Origin: Opitutia bacterium | Lineage (GTDB): Bacteria; Verrucomicrobiota; Verrucomicrobiia; Opitutales; Opitutaceae | Length of the DNA stretch: 60,468 nt | Direction of reading: 5' to 3' | Assembly (NCBI GenBank): GCA_947461205.1 | Contig: CANHJG010000014.1 | Span: 1 to 60,468 of the forward strand | Shown here: one piece after another, positions 1 through 8,939 of the stretch | How the letters are laid out: each line of letters starts with the position of its first letter | Numbering within the stretch: the stretch's first letter is position 1 | The notes under the pieces: model-generated | The model's input: only the letters and a program-made list of their open reading frames with translations | Told to the model about the DNA's origin: nothing | Database searches by the model: none | Translations under genes and position numbers: made by a program

Positions 1-34
1 CCCGCGTCGTTCCCACCCTTAGCCCCAAAGCCGC

Positions 35-388
35 ATGAGCATCGAAGTCTTTCCCGGAACCAAGCCGCTCACCCGACCCGCACCCCCGAACTGGGGCGAA
101 ATCTCCCCCGACGGTGATCCGGCTCGCGTGGTGCGCTTCGCCCTGGTCGGCGGCTGGGTTTCCTTTCCTGCCGATCAGCTTAAACGGTGGGAGCACACGT
201 TGGGCGAACCCGAGCTACTGACGATCAAGGCGGACCGCGATGAAATCGTCATCGAAGGCCGCGACTTGGCTGAGGTTCGGGCGGCGCTAGATCTCGGCCG
301 GTTGTGCGAGCTGCGGGTCAACTTCCCGCGGTCGACCGGCGCCCGGCCGGGGCCGCAGGTCCGGCGCATCACGATTGAAACGACATGA
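35..388 (+). CDS. hypothetical protein, first visible gene of the integrative element
   Basis: A 117-residue soluble protein that I do not recognise. It has no signal peptide or membrane segment. It starts MSIEVFPGTKPL and has a mixed alpha/beta composition with a basic C-terminus (around RSTGARPGPQVRRI). The stop at 388 lies 3 bp before the ATG of the large methyltransferase-helicase gene, so the two are very probably co-transcribed, and a role connected with that enzyme or with the mobile element is the only context clue. A TAG at 20-22 could end a preceding gene outside the window. Codon use is GC-rich at third positions, which supports real coding. No function is assigned. Confidence 0.7.
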   Translation: MSIEVFPGTKPLTRPAPPNWGEISPDGDPARVVRFALVGGWVSFPADQLKRWEHTLGEPELLTIKADRDEIVIEGRDLAEVRAALDLGRLCELRVNFPRSTGARPGPQVRRITIETT

Positions 389-391
389 GGC

Positions 392-3300
392 ATGGCGCAA
401 AAACGTCTCAACGATCCCGGACAACTCGACCTCTTCGCGCAACCCAACCATGAGCGAACTCCTGAACTACGGCCGGATGGCGGAGACCCATTGGCGGGAG
501 CATTGTCCGCGAATGGTGCGGGATCTGGAGGCGCGGGGCCGGCTGGTCCCGGCACTCCTGGAGGCCCAGGAGCGGACGCTGGACGAGATGGAGACGCTGA
601 TGCGCCAGTTCAAACGTCAGGGGCTGAGTCCCCAGCAGGCGCACGACCAGGCGTGGGAGCTGGTGCGGGAGAAGTATCTCCTGCTGCCGCCGGAGCAGCC
701 GACGTAGGTCCGCTCAATGCAGCCAACTACCGCCTCACCGATGCCGACCGCATCGGCGAAGGCGGACTGAAGCAGAAGTATCGGCAAAACGTCGCGGCCA
801 TCCGCACGCTCCGTCGCGTGCAAGCGGAGTCCCGGTCGCCAACGGCGGAGGAGAAATCCGTTATCGCCAAGTATGTCGGCTGGGGCGGACTGCCGCAGGT
901 GTTTGCTACGCCGCAGGACGCGCCGCAGTGGCGGGCGGAGCAGGAGGAACTGGCCGCCTTGTTGGAGCCGGACGAGATGAGTTCGGCGCGAGCCACCGTG
1001 CTCAACGCGCACTATACCTCGCCGACCGTGATCCGCGGGATGTATGCGGCCTTGGACCGGCTTGGTTTCAAACACGGACGCATCCTCGAGCCCGCGTGCG
1101 GGCTTGGGCATTTCTTCGGTTTGATGCCGGAGACGATGGCCGCGCGATCCCGCCTGACCGGGGTCGAGATTGACCCACTCACCGCCCGGCTCGCGAAGGC
1201 ACTCTATCCGGACGCGGACATCCGTTCGCAGGCCTTCGAAAATGTGACGCTGCCGACCAACGGCTTCGACCTCGCCGTATCGAATGTCCCGTTCGGCGAC
1301 TACGCGCCCTTCGATCCGAAGCTCAATCCCCGGAAGTTTCATATTCACGACTACTTCTTCGTCGCAGCAGCCGAACGCGTGCGCCCCGGCGGCTTGGTGG
1401 CCTTCATCACGTCGCGCGGGACACTCGACAAACAGTATCCACACCTGCGCGAGGCCGTGGCCAAGTCGTGCGATTTTGCCGGCGCCATCCGGCTGCCGAA
1501 CACCGCGTTCAAGAAGAACGCCAATACCGAAGTCACGACCGACATCGTGTTTCTCCGCAAGCGCGCGGCCGGCGAAAAACCCGGTGGCCTGCCGTGGCGG
1601 GAAAGTCGCCCGCTCGGCACGGAGTCGAATCCGATCTTTCTCAACGAATACTTCCATGCGCACCCCGAGATGATGCTCGGCAAGCTGGAACGCGTGGAGC
1701 ACGGCATGTATGGCCGGGAGGAAGTCAGGCTCAGCGCGGACGGCCGCGATCTCGGGGAAGCAATTGCCGGGGCCGTCGCCAATCTGCCCGCTGGTGTTTT
1801 CAAACCGCTGACGGATGCCCAGGCGGCGGTGCTGCGGCAGACCATTCCCGCGCCGGCAGGCGTTAAGCCCAACGCCTACGTGCTGACGAACGAGGGCGGT
1901 GGTGGCATCGCTGTGCGTGACGGTGACGAACTGCGCCTGTTGACCGATCTCCCGGCGGCGCTGGCCCGTCGCATCCGGCGATTGATCTACGTGCGCGACG
2001 CGGCGCGCGACTGCCTGCGCACACAGGTCGAGAATCGGCCGGACGAGGACGTCGAGGCGGCGCGCTTTCGCCTCAATCAGGACTACGACTATTTCACCGG
2101 CCAGTTCGGCCCTGTGTCGCACTCGGCCAACGTCCGCGCGTTCGCCGGTGACCCCGACCTGCCGTTGCTCCTCTCGTTGGAGAACTACGACGACGATACC
2201 AACACCGCGACCAAGACCGCCATCTTCCGGGAGCGGACCATTCAGCGTCGCCAGCCGGTGCTGGCCGCAGGCGGCGCGAAGGAAGCCCTGGTCATCACGC
2301 TCAGCGAAAAGGGCCGCGTCGATCTGGCCCACATCGGTCAACTGCTCGGCAAGTCCGAGGCGGAGTTTCTGCCGGAATTGGAAGGCGCGCTCTTCCTCAA
2401 CCCCGAAAACCAGCGGTGGGAAACCGATGACGATTACCTGTCGGGCAACGTCCGGCGGAAACTTGCGATGGCGGAACACGCGGCCAAAACCGATCCGCGC
2501 TACCGTCACAACGTCGAGGCACTGGCCGGCGTGCAGCCGACCGATCTCACCGCCTCGGAAATCGACGTCCGGCTGGGCTCGGCGTGGATTCCCGCGCGGG
2601 ATATCGCGGCTTTTGCCGTCGAACTCCTGCACGGCAATCGTCCGGAAGACGTCCGGGTGCATCATGCCGCGCAGGTCGGCCTGTGGACCGTGGAGGTCAA
2701 CTCCGCCATCAAGACGGGTGTCGCCGACCGCAGCGAATGGGGCACGGCCCGCGCGGCGGGCCACTCGTTGATCGAGGATGCCCTCAATCTGCGAACGCCC
2801 ACGATTACCGACTATGACGACGACGGCAAAGCCACCGTCAACGTGACGGCCACCGAGGCGGCACGCGACAAACAGCAGAAAATCAAAGATCGGTTCGCCG
2901 AGTGGATCTGGGAGGACGACGCACGACGTGCCCGGCTGGTGGAGTTCTACAACCGGGAGTTCAATCATCTCCGGCTGCGAACCTTCAACGGCGACCACCT
3001 CACGTTGCCGGGAGCGAGTCCGACCATCGCCCTCCGTCCGCATCAAAAGGCCGCCGTGTGGCGGATTCTCCAGACGCAAAATGCGCTCCTCGCCCACGTC
3101 GTCGGCGCCGGGAAGACCTATACGATGGCGGCGGCAGCGATGGAGTTGAAGCGGCTCGGACTGGCGCGAAAGCCGATGTTCGTTGTGCCAAATCACATGC
3201 TCGGCCAGTTCAGCTCCGAGCTGCTGACGCTCTACCCGGGGGCGAACATTCTCGCCGCCGGTCGCGACGATTTCGCGAGCCTGCGACGTCGCGAACTGAT

Positions 3301-5710
3301 GAGTCGCATCGCGACCAACAATTGGGACGCGATCATTGTCACGCATTCCGGCTTCGAGCGGCTGCCGCTCTCTTCCCAAGCACGGAAGGACTTCCTCGAC
3401 GGCCAGCTCGCAGAGCTCACGGAGTGCATCCTCGAACACAAAAGCCGGATCGGCGCGTCGTCGTCGGGCACGCGCATCGTGAAAGAATTGGAGCGGGCGA
3501 AAAAGAAACTCGAAGCCCGGATCAAGGCGCTCGGCGCGGAGCATCGCAAAGACGACACCCTCACGTTCGAGGAACTCGGGGTCGACCGGCTCTTCGTCGA
3601 CGAGGCGCAAGCGTTCAAGAATCTGTTCTACATTTCCAAAATGACGCGGGTCGCAGGCCTGCCCCAGACCGCTTCAGAGCGGGCCTTCGACATGTTCCTC
3701 AAGGTGCAGCACGTCCAGAAACAGAACGGCGGTGCCGGCGTCGTGTTCGCCACCGGCACGCCCGTCACCAACACGATGGCGGAGATGTTCACGATGCAGC
3801 GCTACCTGCAAATGGACGTGCTGCGGCAGCAGAACCTTCAGCACTTCGACGCGTGGGCCGGCACCTTTGGTGAAACCGTCACCGCGATGGAGCTGGCGCC
3901 GGACGGAGCCGGTTACCGGCTGCATACCCGCTTCGCGCGCTTCGTGAATGTGCCGGAGTTGATGCAGATGTTTCGGTCGATGGCCGACGTGCAGACGGCG
4001 GAGATGCTCAAGCTTCCGATTCCCGTGCTCGAAGGCGGCAAAGCCCGCATTGTGCGGGCACCCACCACGCCGGAATTGAAGGCGTTCGTCGCGTCGCTGG
4101 CCCAGCGGGCGGAAAAACTGAAACGCGAAAAGGTCGATCCGTCCGTCGACAATATGCTCAAGATTACCGGCGAAGGCCGCAAAGCCGCGCTCGATCTGCG
4201 GCTGGTCCGCGGCGGCGCGGCGGATGCCCCGGAGGGAAAGGTCAACCAAGCCGTCCGTGAAATCTTCTCGATCTGGCAAGAAACCCGGAAGAACCGGCTA
4301 ACGCAGATGGTGTTTTGCGATCTGTCGACGCCCAAGGTCGAGGGCCGCGGGTTCTCGGTCTACCAGGACGTAAAAGCCAAGCTGATCGCCCGTGGCGTGC
4401 CGCCCGACGAAATCGCCTTCATCCAGGATTTCGACGCCGATGCCGCCAAGCTCGCGCTCTTCAAAGATGTGCGCGCGGGAAAGGTGCGCGTGCTCATGGG
4501 CTCGTCGCAGAAGATGGGCGCCGGGACCAACGCCCAGACGAAACTGGTGGCTCTTCACCATCTCGACGCGCCATGGCGGCCGGCTGATATCGAGCAACGG
4601 GAGGGCCGGATTCTGCGGCAGGGCAATCAAAACGCCATGGTTCGGGTGAACCGCTACGTCACCGAGGGCAGTTTCGACGCCTACATGTGGCAAACGCTGG
4701 AAACCAAGGCGAAGTTCATCTCCCAGGTGATGACCGGCCAGACGGTGGCCCGCCGGATCGAGGACCTCGACTCGCCGGCGCTCACGTATGCGGAGGTCAA
4801 AGCCATCGCTTCGGGCAATCCGCTGGTCATGGAAAAGGCGAAAGTGGACGCCGAGGTCATGCGGCTGTCGCGGCTGCGGTCCGAGCACAGCGAATCGCAG
4901 TACGGCACGCGCAGCCGTTTGCGCATGGCCGGCGAGGATGTCGCGCGGTTGGAGCGCCAGCTCGCGGCAGCGGAACACGATCTCGGTGTCCGTGTGGACA
5001 CACAAGGTGAGAAATTCCGGATGGTGGTCGGGACGAAGACCTACACCGAGCGCGCTGAGGCCGGGGCGGCGCTCGTATATCTGGCGGCCGACCATCGTGA
5101 CGATCACCTCGCCGGTCGGGCGGGAACGGTGGTCCTCGGTGAACTGGCCGGCTTCAAACTCGAATACCGTTCGACCTGGCCCGACAAAGTGATCCTCCGC
5201 GGCGCCGGGGAATACCCTGCGAATATCTCGGCGTCGCCGGTGGGCTCGATCAGTTCCCTGGAGCACGCGGCGCGGTCAATCGAAGAGCAGGCGACGCGGT
5301 GCCGGGATGAACTCGCCCGCTGCCGGAACCATTTCGCGGAATTGACCGCGTTAACCGGAAAGGTCTTCGAGCATGAAGAACGCTACCGCGAACTCCTGAA
5401 ACGACAGGGTGAACTCGTCGACCTGCTCGACATCGCGAAGAACCAAGCCGCGGCGCAGCAGGCGACCGAATCAACCGGGGACGCCGAATCGGTGGCTGCG
5501 GTGGCACCGGAACCGAACTCGCCCAACGAAGAGGAATCATCCGAAGAAACACCCACGCCGGCCATCGCCACCGAAGTGATCCCGGCCAAGACGACGAAAA
5601 TCCGCCCGATCAAGACTCGCCGGCTGGAGAAAATACCTTCTCCGCAGTCGCTTGCACCCACGGTGCGCTTGGCTGCGGTTGACGGCGGTCGGATCAGGAT
5701 GGCCGTATGA
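392..5710 (+). CDS. DarB-like N6-adenine DNA methyltransferase / SNF2-type helicase
   Basis: A 1772-residue fusion. Residues about 108-180 hold the family's conserved N-terminal segment (NYRLTDADRIGEGG). A class-I methyltransferase follows, with SAM motif EPACGLG (233-239) and catalytic motif NVPFGD (298-303), where N6-adenine enzymes usually have NPPF or DPPF. A superfamily-2 helicase follows, with a Walker A-like VGAGKT (904-909), DEAQ box (1070-1073) and motif VI QREGRILRQG (1402-1411). The C-terminus is coiled-coil-like. This architecture is found in plasmid, phage and ICE proteins related to P1 DarB, which protects incoming DNA from restriction; that role here is inference. Residues 11-15 read QLDLF, matching the sliding-clamp-binding consensus. 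Residues about 20-107 are Gly/Ala/Pro-rich because another gene is encoded there in a different frame. The start at 392 is chosen because of the clamp motif. Confidence 0.88.
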   Translation: MAQKRLNDPGQLDLFAQPNHERTPELRPDGGDPLAGALSANGAGSGGAGPAGPGTPGGPGADAGRDGDADAPVQTSGAESPAGARPGVGAGAGEVSPAAAGAADVGPLNAANYRLTDADRIGEGGLKQKYRQNVAAIRTLRRVQAESRSPTAEEKSVIAKYVGWGGLPQVFATPQDAPQWRAEQEELAALLEPDEMSSARATVLNAHYTSPTVIRGMYAALDRLGFKHGRILEPACGLGHFFGLMPETMAARSRLTGVEIDPLTARLAKALYPDADIRSQAFENVTLPTNGFDLAVSNVPFGDYAPFDPKLNPRKFHIHDYFFVAAAERVRPGGLVAFITSRGTLDKQYPHLREAVAKSCDFAGAIRLPNTAFKKNANTEVTTDIVFLRKRAAGEKPGGLPWRESRPLGTESNPIFLNEYFHAHPEMMLGKLERVEHGMYGREEVRLSADGRDLGEAIAGAVANLPAGVFKPLTDAQAAVLRQTIPAPAGVKPNAYVLTNEGGGGIAVRDGDELRLLTDLPAALARRIRRLIYVRDAARDCLRTQVENRPDEDVEAARFRLNQDYDYFTGQFGPVSHSANVRAFAGDPDLPLLLSLENYDDDTNTATKTAIFRERTIQRRQPVLAAGGAKEALVITLSEKGRVDLAHIGQLLGKSEAEFLPELEGALFLNPENQRWETDDDYLSGNVRRKLAMAEHAAKTDPRYRHNVEALAGVQPTDLTASEIDVRLGSAWIPARDIAAFAVELLHGNRPEDVRVHHAAQVGLWTVEVNSAIKTGVADRSEWGTARAAGHSLIEDALNLRTPTITDYDDDGKATVNVTATEAARDKQQKIKDRFAEWIWEDDARRARLVEFYNREFNHLRLRTFNGDHLTLPGASPTIALRPHQKAAVWRILQTQNALLAHVVGAGKTYTMAAAAMELKRLGLARKPMFVVPNHMLGQFSSELLTLYPGANILAAGRDDFASLRRRELMSRIATNNWDAIIVTHSGFERLPLSSQARKDFLDGQLAELTECILEHKSRIGASSSGTRIVKELERAKKKLEARIKALGAEHRKDDTLTFEELGVDRLFVDEAQAFKNLFYISKMTRVAGLPQTASERAFDMFLKVQHVQKQNGGAGVVFATGTPVTNTMAEMFTMQRYLQMDVLRQQNLQHFDAWAGTFGETVTAMELAPDGAGYRLHTRFARFVNVPELMQMFRSMADVQTAEMLKLPIPVLEGGKARIVRAPTTPELKAFVASLAQRAEKLKREKVDPSVDNMLKITGEGRKAALDLRLVRGGAADAPEGKVNQAVREIFSIWQETRKNRLTQMVFCDLSTPKVEGRGFSVYQDVKAKLIARGVPPDEIAFIQDFDADAAKLALFKDVRAGKVRVLMGSSQKMGAGTNAQTKLVALHHLDAPWRPADIEQREGRILRQGNQNAMVRVNRYVTEGSFDAYMWQTLETKAKFISQVMTGQTVARRIEDLDSPALTYAEVKAIASGNPLVMEKAKVDAEVMRLSRLRSEHSESQYGTRSRLRMAGEDVARLERQLAAAEHDLGVRVDTQGEKFRMVVGTKTYTERAEAGAALVYLAADHRDDHLAGRAGTVVLGELAGFKLEYRSTWPDKVILRGAGEYPANISASPVGSISSLEHAARSIEEQATRCRDELARCRNHFAELTALTGKVFEHEERYRELLKRQGELVDLLDIAKNQAAAQQATESTGDAESVAAVAPEPNSPNEEESSEETPTPAIATEVIPAKTTKIRPIKTRRLEKIPSPQSLAPTVRLAAVDGGRIRMAV
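450..707 (+). CDS. TnpV-like small protein nested inside the methyltransferase-helicase gene
   Basis: An 85-residue protein starting MSELLNYGRM and ending in LLPPEQPT. It resembles the small TnpV-type proteins of transposons and conjugative elements (pattern YGRMxxxHWREHxP, then xLxxxGxLxxxL). That assignment is from memory and moderate. The frame has strong third-position GC and a protein-like composition, while the frame of the surrounding large gene over the same bases is low-complexity Gly/Ala/Pro. An upstream in-frame ATG at 375 would give 110 residues, but the extra N-terminus is unlike the family, so 450 is preferred. No Shine-Dalgarno sequence is evident. The whole gene lies within the large gene in another frame, so this is either true overprinting or an in-frame cassette insertion. 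Confidence 0.6.
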   Translation: MSELLNYGRMAETHWREHCPRMVRDLEARGRLVPALLEAQERTLDEMETLMRQFKRQGLSPQQAHDQAWELVREKYLLLPPEQPT

Positions 5711-6056
5711 TAACTTCCACCACAAATCCATCTCGCCCATCGGATTCGCGGCGCCCGGGGGCGCGTCGATTGCGTGACAGGATGACGGCTTTCCAAGATG
5801 ATCGTGCCCGACCAGATGCATGACTCGGTTGATCGAGCCAAATCGGCGGCTCGGAGCGCATCCGTGAATCCGCCTCCAAAAGGAGTCTCCGCTGTTGACC
5901 AACAATCAGGAGCGGCCATTTTTTCCCCAGCGCCAGAGGAGCGCCACCCAGCCTAAAAAGGCTTCCACCTCCGCCTGCTCCACCCGTGATCGCATTGCAG
6001 GCGGCGACCGTCGTAACGGCGCACGCGATATTCGTTAACCTGAACTCGTTATCGCC
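5711..6056 (+). other. gene-free interval before the excisionase
   Basis: 346 bp between the large gene and the excisionase. I find no convincing coding frame: short open frames on both strands have no family-like features. A TTGACC at 5894-5899 could be a -35 element, but no good -10 pairs with it, so no promoter is called. It probably holds the control region of the excisionase-integrase pair. Confidence 0.5.
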
Positions 6057-6320
6057 ATGACTCTCTCTGCCTCTCGGTCCACCGTCCATTCTTCGTCGCC
6101 AAATCAACCCGCGATTTCCGAGAATCGCGAACTGTTCACCCTGCCACGGGCGGCCCAACAGCTGTCCGTATCCAAACGGACGTTGGAACGTCTGATGGCC
6201 CGGGGCGAATTTCCTCCGCCGGTCAAGATCGGCCGTTCCTCTCGCGTGCTGCGCACGGACATCGCGGTCTACCTTGATCAACTCTGCCGCCAGCGTGGCG
6301 ACCAAAGGGGGGCGTCATGA
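6057..6320 (+). CDS. AlpA/excisionase-type helix-turn-helix protein
   Basis: An 87-residue protein with a MerR-like winged helix-turn-helix of the AlpA/HTH_17 kind at residues about 27-75 (LPRAAQQLSVSKRTLERLMA, then GEFPPPVKIG and the wing). Such proteins act as recombination directionality factors, or as activators of the integrase, in integrative elements. The N-terminal 25 residues are Ser/Pro-rich and probably disordered. A start further in is possible, but no better Met is available before the HTH. The stop overlaps the ATG of the integrase by four bases (ATGA at 6317-6320), so the two are translationally coupled, as expected for an xis-int pair. Confidence 0.85.
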   Translation: MTLSASRSTVHSSSPNQPAISENRELFTLPRAAQQLSVSKRTLERLMARGEFPPPVKIGRSSRVLRTDIAVYLDQLCRQRGDQRGAS

Positions 6321-7495
6321 TTTGCTACGTTTTCAAACGCAGACGTCGAATTGACGGACAGATCCACGAGTCTCGCGAGTGGTTCGGCGCTCTGCGCATG
6401 GAGTGGGAACACGGGGCGCCGCGCAAGTGGTGTCTTGTCACAGCTGACAAACGTGAAGCCGAGCGGCTGCTGCATGAAGCGCGCACGCTGGCCGAAAAGC
6501 GCCACTACGGACTCGCCCCCTCCGCAGAGGCAACCAAAGCGGGCGAACAGCCTCTAAACGAACTCCTGGCCACATTCCTCGAACACCTGCGCGTGATCGG
6601 TCGAACGGACGGAACCGTCGACAAATACGCGAACATGAAGGTCCTCTTTCATCGCTGTGGTTGGAATCTCACACGCGACGTGACCGCGCGGACCTTCTGC
6701 GACTGGCGCGCACGCAGCAAACTGAGCGGAAAAACGCTCAACGACCTGCTCAAAAACACCTGCAATTTTTTCGAGTGGCTGCGCCGCGAGCGCTTCGTCA
6801 CTGAAAACCCGCTTGAGTTTGTTGAGGTGGTGAAGCTCACGCCCAAAAGTTTCCGCCGGGCGCTCACCCCTGAGCAGGCGCAGCGCCTCCTCGCCGTCGC
6901 TCCACACGAGCGTGCCGTGATCTATCTGGTCGCGATGCAGCACGGGCTCAGACGAAAAGAGCTCCAAGGGCTCACTGTAGCAGATTTTGTTTTCGATACC
7001 CCCGCCCCTTTTCTGCGCGTCGCCGCCTCGCTCTCTAAGAATCGCACCGGAGCCACATTGTTTTTGCGTCCAGAAGTCACAGAAGCAATCCGCTCAGTGC
7101 TGCCAAAAAATGCGGAGCCCACGGCGAAAATTTTTCCGGCGGTTGCCCGCATAAGCACGCTCCGTCGGGACTTGGCGAAGGCTGACATTCCATTCGAGGA
7201 CGCACAAGGGCGACGCGTGGATCTGCACTCACTACGTGTCACGCTCGGCTCAAATCTCTTCGCCTCCGGCGCGTCTCTCGTCGTTGTGAAAGAGCTGATG
7301 CGACACAGCGACATCAAGACGACACTGCGGCACTATTCTGACGTGTCTCAGCTACCGCTCGCCCAAGCGGTGGCGAACCTCCCGGCGTTCAACGTGCCGA
7401 AGTTGGGCACACTTTTGGGCACACAAACCGGCACACAAACAGGGGTCGCGGGATGTCACGACCGGTCGCACTCAGTCGCGAGGATCGCGTATTAG
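6317..7495 (+). CDS. tyrosine recombinase (integrase)
   Basis: A 392-residue phage-type integrase. It has an arm-binding/N-terminal region up to about residue 75, a SAM-like core-binding domain at about 75-165 and a catalytic domain at about 180-350. The full catalytic set is visible: R212 (GLRRKEL), K241 (LSKNRTG), H304 and R307 (LHSLR), H330 (MRHSD) and nucleophile Y340 (HYSD). All residues are present, so it should be active. It overlaps the excisionase by ATGA and ends 79 bp from the 3' end of tRNA-Pro, the arrangement of an element that integrates into that tRNA. The C-terminal tail (about 365-392) contains a short GTQ/GTL repeat encoded by reiterated GGCACACA and is probably not structural. 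Confidence 0.95.
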   Translation: MICYVFKRRRRIDGQIHESREWFGALRMEWEHGAPRKWCLVTADKREAERLLHEARTLAEKRHYGLAPSAEATKAGEQPLNELLATFLEHLRVIGRTDGTVDKYANMKVLFHRCGWNLTRDVTARTFCDWRARSKLSGKTLNDLLKNTCNFFEWLRRERFVTENPLEFVEVVKLTPKSFRRALTPEQAQRLLAVAPHERAVIYLVAMQHGLRRKELQGLTVADFVFDTPAPFLRVAASLSKNRTGATLFLRPEVTEAIRSVLPKNAEPTAKIFPAVARISTLRRDLAKADIPFEDAQGRRVDLHSLRVTLGSNLFASGASLVVVKELMRHSDIKTTLRHYSDVSQLPLAQAVANLPAFNVPKLGTLLGTQTGTQTGVAGCHDRSHSVARIAY

Positions 7496-7574
7496 CAATT
7501 TCGCAACCTCCCTGGTGTGGCGCGATTAGACGCAAAGAGACGAAGTCAGACGCAATTCTGCGTCCCGGGGAAAA

Positions 7575-7651
<77 letters not shown>

Positions 7652-8118
7652 AACAAGGAAGGGCGAACAAGCCCCATGCCGCCGACGTAAGCAAGCGCTT
7701 TTTCTCCGTCACCCAAAATCGCCTCCGCATCCGCCCCCCGACTCCGCCCTCCCGTTCCCCCAAATCGCCGGCCAAACGAGTCGCCGCCCCGCCGTCCTTC
7801 CGGCAAATCCCCCCGGCCGTTGCCCTCTTCCGCGGCCCGCCCCCCCGCATGGAAAAAAATCCGCCGGGTATCATCGGTCTCTGGCCGTCCACTTCAGGTC
7901 CATGCCAAACAACCAGCTCGCCACAAACCTGCCCCGGGGCGAACCCGTCGCCGCCCCCGCCCCTCCGTCTGCGCGCACCCCGCCGGCCACCGCACGCGGC
8001 CCCCGTCCCGGCGCCCCCGGTGACCCATGGCTGCGCTCCTCCACCGTGACGGCCGCGCGCCGCACCGCGGTTTTATCCGTGCTCATCGGCGGAATCCGTG
8101 GTTGATCCTTTCTCTCTC
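7652..8118. other. gene-free interval between tRNA-Pro and the isomerase gene
   Basis: 467 bp. The part next to 7651 should hold the tRNA promoter, reading leftwards, but no clear -35/-10 pair is visible. Much of 7720-8040 is C-rich on the plus strand with long open frames on both strands that look like composition artefacts (Pro/Arg-rich). A repeated element at 8075-8100 is listed separately. Confidence 0.45.
8075..8100 (+). repeat. short tandem-like intergenic repeat (ATCCGTG units)
   Basis: Three related heptamers at 8075 (ATCCGTG), 8085 (ATCGGCG) and 8094 (ATCCGTG), spaced 10 and 9 bp. This resembles a dispersed intergenic sequence that I recall from Verrucomicrobia and Planctomycetes genomes. 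It ends 18 bp before the ATG of the next gene. Only one copy is seen here, so dispersal is inferred. Confidence 0.35.
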
Positions 8119-8904
8119 ATGCAACTTGGAATCTGCGCCAACACCGCCGGCCTCAACCTCCTCACCCCCACGCCCGGTCTCGATTTCCTCGAGGGCTTCA
8201 CGCAGGAACTCCTGCAACCAGAAACGCCCGACGCCTCCCGCACCCGGCCCGCCGACGCCCTCTTGGCCCGCGGCTTCACCCTGCCCGCCTCGAACCGCTT
8301 CCTCCCGGCCGACCTGAAAGTCGTCGGCCCCGACGTGGATCTCGCCCGCCTCGACCGCTACGCCGAGACCACCTTTCGCCGCGCGAAGGAAATCAACATG
8401 ACGCTCGTCGTCTTCGGCAGCGCCGGCGCCCGCATGATTCCGCCCGGTTTCTCCGCCGCCACCGCGTTCGAACAATTCGTCGACGTCCTCCGCCAGATCG
8501 GCCCGCTCGCCGAAGAACAGGGCGTCACGCTCCTCGTCGAACCGCTCAACCGCGGCGAGTGCAACTGCGTCAACACGATCCTCGAAGGCGCCGAAGCCGT
8601 CCGCCGCGCCAACACCCGCGGCGTCCAACTCCTCGTCGACATTTTCCATATGCTGCGCAACGGCGAGTCCGCCGACGACATCCTCAAGGTCGCTCCGCTC
8701 GTCCGCCACGTGCACGTCGCGGAAAACAAAGACCGCGCCGCGCCCGGCCTCCACGGCGACAACTTCCGCAGCTTCTTCCGCGCCCTGCGCCGCGCCAACT
8801 ACAACGGCCGCCTCACCGTCGAGGCCGACTGGACCGATCTCCCCAACCAAGTCGCCCCCGCCCTCGCCGCCCTCCGCACGCAGCTGCGCGACTCCGGCTA
8901 CTGA
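8119..8904 (+). CDS. sugar phosphate isomerase/epimerase family (xylose-isomerase-like TIM barrel)
   Basis: A 261-residue cytoplasmic TIM barrel of the AP-endonuclease-2/xylose-isomerase-like family. Family features include VEPLNRGE at about 147-154 (a metal-ligand Glu in a typical position), LLVDIFHMLRNGE near 180, a VRHVHVAEN strand, and VEADW near the C-terminus. Members interconvert keto sugars, inositols or hydroxypyruvate-type compounds using a divalent metal; the substrate here is unknown. An upstream GTG at 8098 would add seven residues, but the ATG at 8119 fits the family start (MQLGICANTAG). It converges on the ridA gene across 35 bp containing a run of eight Gs. Confidence 0.82.
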   Translation: MQLGICANTAGLNLLTPTPGLDFLEGFTQELLQPETPDASRTRPADALLARGFTLPASNRFLPADLKVVGPDVDLARLDRYAETTFRRAKEINMTLVVFGSAGARMIPPGFSAATAFEQFVDVLRQIGPLAEEQGVTLLVEPLNRGECNCVNTILEGAEAVRRANTRGVQLLVDIFHMLRNGESADDILKVAPLVRHVHVAENKDRAAPGLHGDNFRSFFRALRRANYNGRLTVEADWTDLPNQVAPALAALRTQLRDSGY

Positions 8905-8939
8905 GCCCGGGGGGGGCCACCGACCGCCAACGCCGCAGT

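Noticed and set aside
617-3610. 997-codon open frame on the minus strand
   Set aside because: It is antisense to the methyltransferase-helicase, whose domains are unambiguous; composition is typical of a mirror frame in GC-rich DNA.
1-7500. restriction-modification or DISARM-type defence island
   Set aside because: Only the methyltransferase-helicase is present; no DUF1998, phospholipase D or specificity subunit neighbours, so DarB-like is the better reading.
8909-8916. run of eight Gs between convergent genes as a terminator or G-quadruplex
   Set aside because: A single G-run without further runs nearby cannot form a quadruplex, and no hairpin with T-tail adjoins it.
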